Part shown: piece after piece, positions 5,781-7,851 of the stretch
Numbering within the stretch: position 1 is the first letter of the stretch
Layout of the letters: the number at the start of each line of letters is the position of its first letter
NCBI GenBank assembly: GCA_012032975.1
Contig: JAAUPU010000111.1
Location: 1 to 7,851 of the forward strand
From: Caldilineaceae bacterium
Lineage (GTDB): Bacteria; Chloroflexota; Anaerolineae; Caldilineales; Caldilineaceae
DNA: 7,851 nt
Direction: 5' to 3'
Translations under genes and position numbers: made by a program
The notes under the pieces: generated by a model
Seen by the model: only the letters and a program-made list of their open reading frames with translations
Told to the model about the DNA's origin: nothing
Database searches by the model: none

Positions 5781-7851
5781 CTATCGAAAGCTATCTCTGC
5801 GCATTGGCGAACGCTCTCGTTCGACGGCCAACATCCGTTTGACAATCGGCAATATCTGTATCGCCAATTCGTTGATCTCGGCATCGCTCCGTCCAAAATC
5901 CTCGCCGCCCTCGTCCTCATCGTCCTCATCGCCATCAACGTCGCGCTGGGACGGGCTTACGGAAGATGTGCCAGCAAGCGCTTGACTGGGTGACTGCCTT
6001 ACTGGTCGCGTATCGCCTTCAGATTGCCCCTCGGGGTAGGGATTGCGTTGAAGTGCGTTGGGACCGATCCGGGTCAACTGCACCAGTGGAAGCGGCGAAC
6101 TGCTCCGCGGATTCATGCGGATGCGAACCTGTGCCGGAGCAGCCCGCTCTTCGGAGGTGCTCTCCGGCGCAGACTCCGCGCTCGAGATCGTCGCTCTCTG
6201 AGCGCTCTCTCTGCGTAGCGACTCCAGTTCGGCTTTGATTGTTTCAGGCACAGCGCCGACCTGCTCCGTCTCAGCACTACCGCCCGATGCTGCGCTGCGC
6301 TGCACATCTTCTGCGCGCAGCGCTTCCAGGCCGCCTTGATTTTTTCGGGAACAACACCGGGTTCCTGGGTGTCAGCCCTTGTTGCTGGCGCCGCGCTCCG
6401 TTGAATCTCTTGTTTGCTTGCAGCCGACTTTTTCTTGCTGTCGTGCTCCATCAGAGCGAACGCCTGCTGAAGGTCAGCAGGCAGTGGCTTTCGTTGCAAG
6501 GTCGAACGATTGGCAGCTTGCACCGAAAAAACCTGTTTCGGCTGATCCGCCGCGGGTGGCTGTTTTGGCTGCTCTGGCGGCAGACTGTTCGGCGGCCTCA
6601 TGCCAGCCTCATCCTCCGACGAGCGTTGCACGGACGGCGGCGCCTGCTCCGGGTCAACAGGGCGACGGCTTGACGCAGTGTCGCTTTGTGGTGTTGCGTC
6701 CACGTGTGTCATCCGTTGGACCGGAGCGACGGACTCATCAGGTGCCCGTCCGCTGGTCTGACCCTCACTCAATTCTGATCTTCGTGCAACCGGCAGATCA
6801 TCCGCCTGGCGCTGGATACCAGCCTGGCTGTCCGCTGCTTCGACCAGATTTGTTCTATGGTCATCAGGTCGCGGTGAATCCTGGCTAGTCTGCAGAAGCG
6901 GCGAGTCCGTTTCGCCGACGGTAAATGGAGATGCCAACCTTTGTGCAGACGAATCGGCCTCGCGGGAAGGCTGGACACGAGGGCCGCTGGCTTCGGACTC
7001 GGCTAGAGGCGACACGGTTTGGCTATCTGCCAAGTCTTCATCACTTGTGCTTCGTGCATCGGTCATGATGGATGCGGGATCATCTGCCGAAAGTGGTTCA
7101 CCGATGACCGTTTCGCGCTGCACCTTGGAATCGGTTTCATCCGATGGCGGAACAGCGGAAACCTTGGCCAGGGCAGTCTGATCTGGTTCTACTGAACGTT
7201 GCGCCGGTGGAATCTCGTTTGAAATCGGCGCAACTGGGCCATCGATGTGGGATGGCGTGGCCATGCGCGCGCCTTGTTCAACCGGCAGACGCTGGGCAAC
7301 CTCTGGCCCATCTGGAGCGTCCCCCGCTCGATGTGTTTCCGAGTCGAGGTCCGCAGGGGCAGGCAGTGCGTCGTCTACCAGTGAACGCTGTGCTCGACTC
7401 TCTTTGTGGCTTCCATCGGGATGGCTTCCATCAGGATGGCTTTCATCAGGATGGCTTTCATCAGGATGGCTTTCATCGGGCATCGCCTGCACCGCTGCTG
7501 CGTCGGTTACATCCCGGCGCAGCGGCAGAGCTTGCACTGTTTCGTGCGCCTCAGATAGATCTACCATGTCTGCACGTAGCGCATCTGTACGCTGCACAAG
7601 CGGAGTGGGAATTCCCGCTTGAGGTGTTGGTTCGGTCGTCGCAGCAGTGTCTTGTTCCTCTGCCATTCGCTGAACTGAACGGGTGTCGGAACTTGCGTCA
7701 ACCGTTTCGGAGCGAACGGTTGACGCCCCAAATGTTTCTGACTCGCTCGACGCGGGCTTCTGAAAATCCTGACTTTCGTCTCGCTTTGGCTGCAACCGAG
7801 CAAGGTCTGCCCCGGTACGTGTCGGGACGGATGACGAGCCGCCCGATTCAA
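5781..7851 (-). CDS. Low-complexity QR-motif protein of the injection-system cluster (5' partial, one frameshift)
   Basis: I do not recognise a named family. The frame is open to the window edge, so the true start lies outside; an in-frame TTG at 7795 is only an apparent start. A one-base loss near 6328-6332 splits it: the first frame reads PEKIKAAWKRC, while restoring one C gives PEKIKAALEALRAEDVQRS, which continues to a TAG at 5781. Corrected, about 689 residues are in the window. The chain is rich in Ser, Pro, Asp, Glu, Ala and Gln and looks disordered. It carries about 16 Gln-Arg pairs, 15 of them preceded by Ala, Val, Ile or Leu (e.g. SVQRM, LVQRT, GIQRQ, TLQRK). It also has five 5-residue repeats, two 34-residue repeats, an acidic stretch (DGDEDDEDEGGEDF) and a C-terminal predicted helix (INELAIQILPIVKRMLAVER). 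Its place just before the LysM gene suggests a structural or accessory role in the particle. From memory, eCIS-associated DUF4157 proteins also carry xQR motifs, but no DUF4157 metallopeptidase motif is visible here. Confidence 0.75.
6201..6403 (-). repeat. Diverged tandem duplication of a 34-residue module
   Basis: Two adjacent coding units of 102 bases; the first, 6403-6303, is one base short because of the frameshift. Both start QRSAA, then have a variable Thr/Glu/Gly-rich stretch, then a conserved core: VVPEKIKAALEALRAED in the first and AVPETIKAELESLRRES in the second. The core looks like a short amphipathic helix. The alignment is also the best evidence for where the frameshift lies, since the second copy shows what the first should read. 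A third QRA follows immediately, after which similarity stops. Confidence 0.8.
7407..7481 (-). repeat. Five tandem 15-bp repeats coding DESHP/DGSHP
   Basis: Five head-to-tail 15-base units (plus strand TGGCTTTCATCAGGA and close variants) lie inside the QR-motif gene. They read in frame as three DESHP and two DGSHP pentapeptides, preceded by MP and followed by HKES. The unit is a multiple of three, so copy-number change would keep the frame. The middle copies are identical and the outer ones differ by one or two bases, which suggests recent slippage or unequal exchange. Confidence 0.9.

Noticed and set aside
7407..7481. CRISPR-like array
   Set aside because: The 15-base units are directly adjacent without spacers and encode an in-frame pentapeptide repeat.
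6113..7795. 560-residue protein with an Arg-rich C-terminus and a TTG start
   Set aside because: The Arg-rich tail after about 6330 is out-of-frame translation, as the tandem repeat shows, and the frame is open upstream of 7795 to the window edge.

Overview
The window is the baseplate-and-spike part of a contractile phage-tail-like injection cluster, most likely an extracellular contractile injection system (eCIS, the Afp/PVC/MAC type). All credible genes lie on the minus strand and read from high to low coordinates. The family set is diagnostic: a LysM protein of the Afp7/gp53 type, a VgrG-like hub and spike (Afp8; gp27 plus gp5), a PAAR tip (Afp10), a gp25-like wedge protein (Afp9), and a baseplate J protein (Afp11; gp6-like). 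Sheath, tube, ATPase and tape-measure genes are not in the window and would be expected outside it. The host cannot be named. Base composition is moderately GC-rich, Shine-Dalgarno sites of the AGGAG type are used, and GTG starts are common. Such clusters occur in Chloroflexota, Cyanobacteria, Actinobacteria and Proteobacteria among others.

Layout in transcription order. 7851-5781 is a long, low-complexity protein, open at the window edge, with many dispersed hydrophobic-Gln-Arg motifs, two internal repeats and an acidic C-terminal part ending in a charged helix. 5779-5630 is a doubtful 49-residue reading frame in a short gap. 5640-4969 is the LysM protein, 4881-2997 the VgrG-like spike, 2966-2669 the PAAR tip, 2637-2232 the gp25-like protein, 2228-118 the baseplate J protein. 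From 121 to the left edge runs the start of a further gene overlapping the stop of baseplate J. Spacing is tight (GTGA overlap, 3 nt, about 31 nt, 31 nt, 87 nt), with no promoter or terminator seen between genes, so the window reads as one operon.

The main caution is that almost every gene is interrupted by one-base (in one place perhaps two-base) indels, many in homopolymers. I count about eight by comparing adjacent frames with family-typical sequence. They split baseplate J, VgrG, PAAR, gp25 and the QR-motif protein into two or three frames and garble part of the LysM domain. No substitution-type stop codon was seen, and the protein sequence resumes intact on both sides of each break. This looks more like uncorrected sequencing or assembly error than gene decay. 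Annotation by simple ORF calling would produce false short genes with false GTG or TTG starts. Corrected, the genes have normal family lengths.

Together, baseplate J and gp25 would form the wedges. The VgrG trimer, capped by PAAR, is the central spike, and the LysM protein links the hub to the inner tube. The QR-motif protein is the least explained item and the best candidate for something new.
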